DNA of 10,132 nt from Cephalothrix simula (taxonomy: Eukaryota > Nemertea > Palaeonemertea > Archinemertea > Cephalotrichidae). Made by a program: the position numbers and the translations under genes. The stretch lies in contig JAXIUW010234730.1 of NCBI GenBank assembly GCA_035591015.1, positions 1 to 10,132 on the forward strand, written 5' to 3'. Shown in pieces: positions 8,402 through 10,132 of this stretch. Numbering within the stretch: the first letter of the stretch is position 1; each line of letters begins with the position of its first letter. The notes below the pieces were generated by a model. The model was not told where the DNA came from, made no database searches, and was given only the letters and a program-made list of their open reading frames with translations.

Positions 8402-8742
8402 TTGAGAAGGTTACACCTTTTTAATTGATAATTTAATTTACTTTTAGATCATGTATGAATCTTGACCGTGTCATGTTGCCTCTGGCTCTTGTAAAATTTT
8501 TCTCTTCCTTTGATATCTGGCAAATCATGTTGTTATATAATTTAAAATATATTGGTATTTTAAGTTATTTTGATGCGTTTATATAGATTATACATAATGA
8601 AACATCAAAACGCTGCACTTAAAATAGATCGTGAATGTTAATGAATTTTTTAGCACCTAAGGTTAAATTTGATATTTTGTTCTAGAGATTGTCCAGATTG
8701 AATATGTGTAAGCTTATATTCCAAATATATTTTTTCCAAATT
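8402..8742. other. AT-rich spacer left of the hAT-like element
   Basis: No open frame or repeat of note. The stretch is very AT-rich (for example 8535-8590) and runs directly to the candidate target-site duplication at 8743. Confidence 0.5.
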
Positions 8743-8750
8743 CCTTTCAT
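8743..8750 (+). repeat. Left 8 bp target-site duplication (candidate)
   Basis: cctttcat here and tctttcat at 9526-9533 agree at 7 of 8 bases and lie exactly outside the inferred element ends. Eight bp duplications are the hallmark of hAT transposons. Confidence 0.5.
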
Positions 8751-8774
8751 GAGGTCTTGAAGTGGGGTACCGAT

Positions 8775-8894
8775 TTCGGTTTTCGGTAGATTTTTTACCT
8801 ATGTTTCGGTCTGCTGTAGATTTTTTCGCTTCTCTTCGGTTTTCGGTCGCTTTTTTCGCTCCTTTTCGGTTTTCAGTACGATTTCGGTGTAAAT
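8775..8894 (+). repeat. Four 30 bp subterminal repeat units
   Basis: ttcggt recurs at 8775, 8805, 8835 and 8865, exactly 30 bp apart, with a fifth partial unit at 8883. Each unit carries a T-run flanked by cg/ga steps (gattttttcgct or similar). The units have diverged, so the array is old, but the period is kept exactly. Confidence 0.85.
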
Positions 8895-8965
8895 AAGATT
8901 ACTTCATCATATTTTGAGTGCAGACTGCATCAAGGTGCACAAAAATAATGGAATTTTAACCTTCA

Positions 8966-8999
8966 TTTTTTTATCCTATTTATTTTTTTATCCTATTTA
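8966..8999 (+). repeat. 17 bp perfect tandem duplication
   Basis: tttttttatcctattta occurs twice back to back (8966-8982 and 8983-8999) with no mismatch. A further partial unit follows in degenerate form. It lies inside the hAT-like element. Confidence 0.95.
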
Positions 9000-9221
9000 T
9001 AATTTTTTGATAGGCAAAAATAGCTAAGGGAATTTTCCAAATGTATTAATTCTCTAAGAATCATTGAGTTTTGGAGATCAGAATCTCTAGAGTAAAATAG
9101 TGTTTGATATTGGCCGGGGTCGGCCACGTCGCCACCTATTGACACGGTAATGGCTTTCTGTTGTTACGATATGCATTCAATGAAACTGCGATGTTAATTC
9201 CAATCAAATGACTCTACATGT

Positions 9222-9404
9222 TTATTCTCCATCATCGGATAAATCAGCTGATGGGTCATCATCATCATACAGCTGGACATCTGATGGAGATCCTGATCCC
9301 GGTGTAAAAGAGATGGGTGTCCCCAGGGATAAATGTCCGCCCGAATATATTTTGTATCTAGTATAGGTAACCGAGGTTACACTAAAGAAGCTGGTTTTAA
9401 ATGT
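9222..9404 (-). CDS. Acidic C-terminal coding segment inside the transposon
   Basis: On the minus strand the frame is open for 60 codons, from after a stop at 9405-9407 to TAA at 9222-9224. It has no ATG. The product includes SGGHLSLGTPISFTPG, then SGSPSDVQLYDDDDPSADLS and a DDGE end. This is low in the Phe/Ile/Asn background typical of chance frames here and ends in an acidic tail, as many nuclear and regulatory proteins do. A splice-acceptor-like ccagcttctttag ends at 9382, and the stop overlaps an aataaa polyadenylation-type signal (gaataaac). It therefore looks like a captured or remnant last exon. No family is recognised; it could be the end of a former transposase or of a host gene. Confidence 0.35.
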   Translation of the reverse strand, partial: TFKTSFFSVTSVTYTRYKIYSGGHLSLGTPISFTPGSGSPSDVQLYDDDDPSADLSDDGE

Positions 9405-9525
9405 TCAACCTAGGGACACTAATTCCTATCACACCGGCGGGTACTTCGGTTTTCGATCGAGCTTTTCTCTGTTTTTTGTTGATTTTTTCGCCGAATTTTG
9501 GTCTTCGAAAACCCATTCCAGCCCC

Positions 9526-9533
9526 TCTTTCAT
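9526..9533 (+). repeat. Right 8 bp target-site duplication (candidate)
   Basis: tctttcat, 7 of 8 matching 8743-8750, immediately follows the inferred right end of the hAT-like element. Confidence 0.5.
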
Positions 9534-9561
9534 TATTTATTTTCTGTTAACATTTTTTAAG

Positions 9562-9792
9562 CTGCTAATATTGACAAAAATTGGATTATATGTATCATTC
9601 CTGAGGAAAGAGAATTTGCATGAGAATCTCAAGATGATAACTTCATTTGTTTCTTTTATGGAACCTGAACTAATTAATGAAATCGCTTTGGTGAAAACCA
9701 AGATAAAATCTAATGACACTTACACTAACGCTGAATACAAGTCTTCACCAAAATCTATTGTTTCACATTGGGTGTTCATTGATTTCTTGTAA
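9562..9792 (+). CDS. Candidate terminal coding exon, 76 codons
   Basis: A textbook-like acceptor region precedes it: a branch-point-like ctgttaac, a T-run, then aag ending at 9561. From 9562 the frame runs LLILTKIGLYVSFLRKEN, then residues including ENLKMITSFVSFMEPELINE and IALVKTKIKSNDTYTNAEYK, to a TAA at 9790-9792. Charged and polar residues are evenly spread and suggest helices, unlike chance frames in this DNA. The frame is in fact open from 9367, crossing the right end of the hAT-like element, 142 codons in all, which is longer than chance usually gives. If real, the transposon sits in the preceding intron, 28 bp from the acceptor. No AATAAA was found soon after the stop. No family is recognised. 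Confidence 0.3.
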   Translation: MLILTKIGLYVSFLRKENLHENLKMITSFVSFMEPELINEIALVKTKIKSNDTYTNAEYKSSPKSIVSHWVFIDFL

Positions 9793-9990
9793 AAAAGAAC
9801 ATCCATCTGGGTTCATCTCACACAAGTGGCTACCTTTTTCAAGATGCTATCTTCCCAATCGATTATAATTGTAACTTGACACCATTGAATAGGTGACTAA
9901 TTCTGTTTTTGTAACTTAAAAGATTCGTGATTGAAAATTAGATCTTCGTTGAACTTTTTCGATTCAAAACTCTTCTGTCATAATCTTCAA
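9793..9990. other. Spacer with nothing recognised
   Basis: AT-rich DNA without open frames of note or repeats. It would be the 3' untranslated or downstream region if the preceding exon candidate is real, but no polyadenylation signal is seen. Confidence 0.4.
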
Positions 9991-10008
9991 TGTACTTTTT
10001 CGTGTGAT

Positions 10009-10105
10009 CAGGGGGGTTGTCAGACAACCTCAGACACCGGGCGGGGGGTGGGTTGGTGTCAAACGACCAAAAAATTAAATGACAGGTCAGATAAATGGGT
10101 GGTGT
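10009..10105. repeat. GC-rich patch with short inverted repeats
   Basis: The patch breaks sharply from the AT-rich surroundings. ggttgtc (10015-10021) and gacaacc (10023-10029) form a 15 bp palindrome with a one-base centre; gacacc (10033-10038) pairs with ggtgtc (10055-10060); a further ggtgtc lies near 10102. A G-run (gggcggggggtggg) sits between. It may be the end of a mobile element that continues beyond the window, but only one side is visible. Confidence 0.35.
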
Positions 10106-10132
10106 CCAGGAAATTTTGCTCAAAATTTTATC

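Larger units (their letters stand above)
8751..9525. mobile_element. Non-autonomous hAT-like DNA transposon (probable)
   Basis: The 775 bp element starts gaggtcttgaagtggg. Its right end, read on the minus strand, starts ggggctggaatggg. With two one-base gaps these ends agree at most positions, giving an imperfect terminal inverted repeat. An 8 bp near-identical repeat flanks it. Directly inside the left end are Cggt/ttcggttttcggt repeats with a 30 bp period, and one similar unit (ttcggttttcgatcg) lies near the right end at 9445. Subterminal short repeats of this kind bind transposase in hAT elements. No transposase frame exists inside, so the element would need a partner enzyme. The central part around 9111-9160 is GC-rich with a tggccg/cggcca hairpin (9111-9126). 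The end assignment is by eye; a different DNA transposon class is possible. Confidence 0.5.

Noticed and set aside
9537-9719. 60-codon minus-strand frame
   Set aside because: It lies opposite the better candidate exon at 9562-9792 and looks like its shadow.
9938-10123. 61-codon minus-strand open segment
   Set aside because: The end (KKYIEDYDRRVLNRK) looks protein-like, but the start runs through the GC-rich palindromic patch and no ATG or clear acceptor supports it.

Overview
This window looks like non-coding DNA from an AT-rich animal nuclear genome, most likely an invertebrate. No long uninterrupted reading frame is present and no bacterial operon structure, Shine-Dalgarno sites or rRNA are visible. 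Both strands are rich in T-runs and A-runs, there are good candidate 3' splice sites, and the recognisable elements are all eukaryotic in style: a tRNA-derived SINE, a MITE-type element in tandem, and a probable non-autonomous hAT-like DNA transposon. I cannot name the species. No gene family could be recognised with confidence, so all coding calls are low-confidence exon or pseudogene candidates.

Layout, left to right. Positions 1-70 are unusually CpG-rich and open in one frame from the window edge. Positions 350-635 hold two overlapping minus-strand frames that may be a decayed coding piece. Positions 640-2810 show nothing beyond short palindromes. Positions 2811-2980 form a compact block of nested inverted repeats ending in a T-run, possibly a small foldback element. 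Positions 3591-3846 are a tRNA-Met-like SINE with an intact A box, a degraded B box, a 12-13 bp duplication in the D arm and imperfect target-site duplications. Positions 4068-4906 are almost fully covered by plus-strand open frames that hand over from one frame to another with several hydrophobic stretches, which suggests a decayed multi-exon or frameshifted membrane-protein gene. Positions 5064-5148 are a two-copy repeat.

The most structured block is 5942-6567. Two near-identical copies of a roughly 310 bp element lie head to tail, bounded by a 9 bp inverted repeat (acRgtcata ... tatgactgt). Each copy contains a 17 bp inverted repeat. In the left copy an 11 nt loop separates the arms; in the right copy the arms abut and make a perfect 34 bp palindrome. 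The element begins inside a short coding-like ATG frame (5893-5961).

Positions 6570-8750 are AT-rich with no supported gene. Positions 8751-9525 are a probable hAT-like non-autonomous transposon: an 8 bp near-identical flanking repeat (7 of 8), imperfect terminal inverted repeats, and four 30 bp-spaced ttcggt units at its left end. Inside it, the minus strand carries a 60-codon open segment ending in an acidic tail and a stop, preceded by a plausible splice acceptor. This may be captured gene sequence. Just to its right, 9562-9792 is a plausible terminal coding exon on the plus strand. The last 130 bases are a GC-rich patch with short palindromes that may be the edge of another element.
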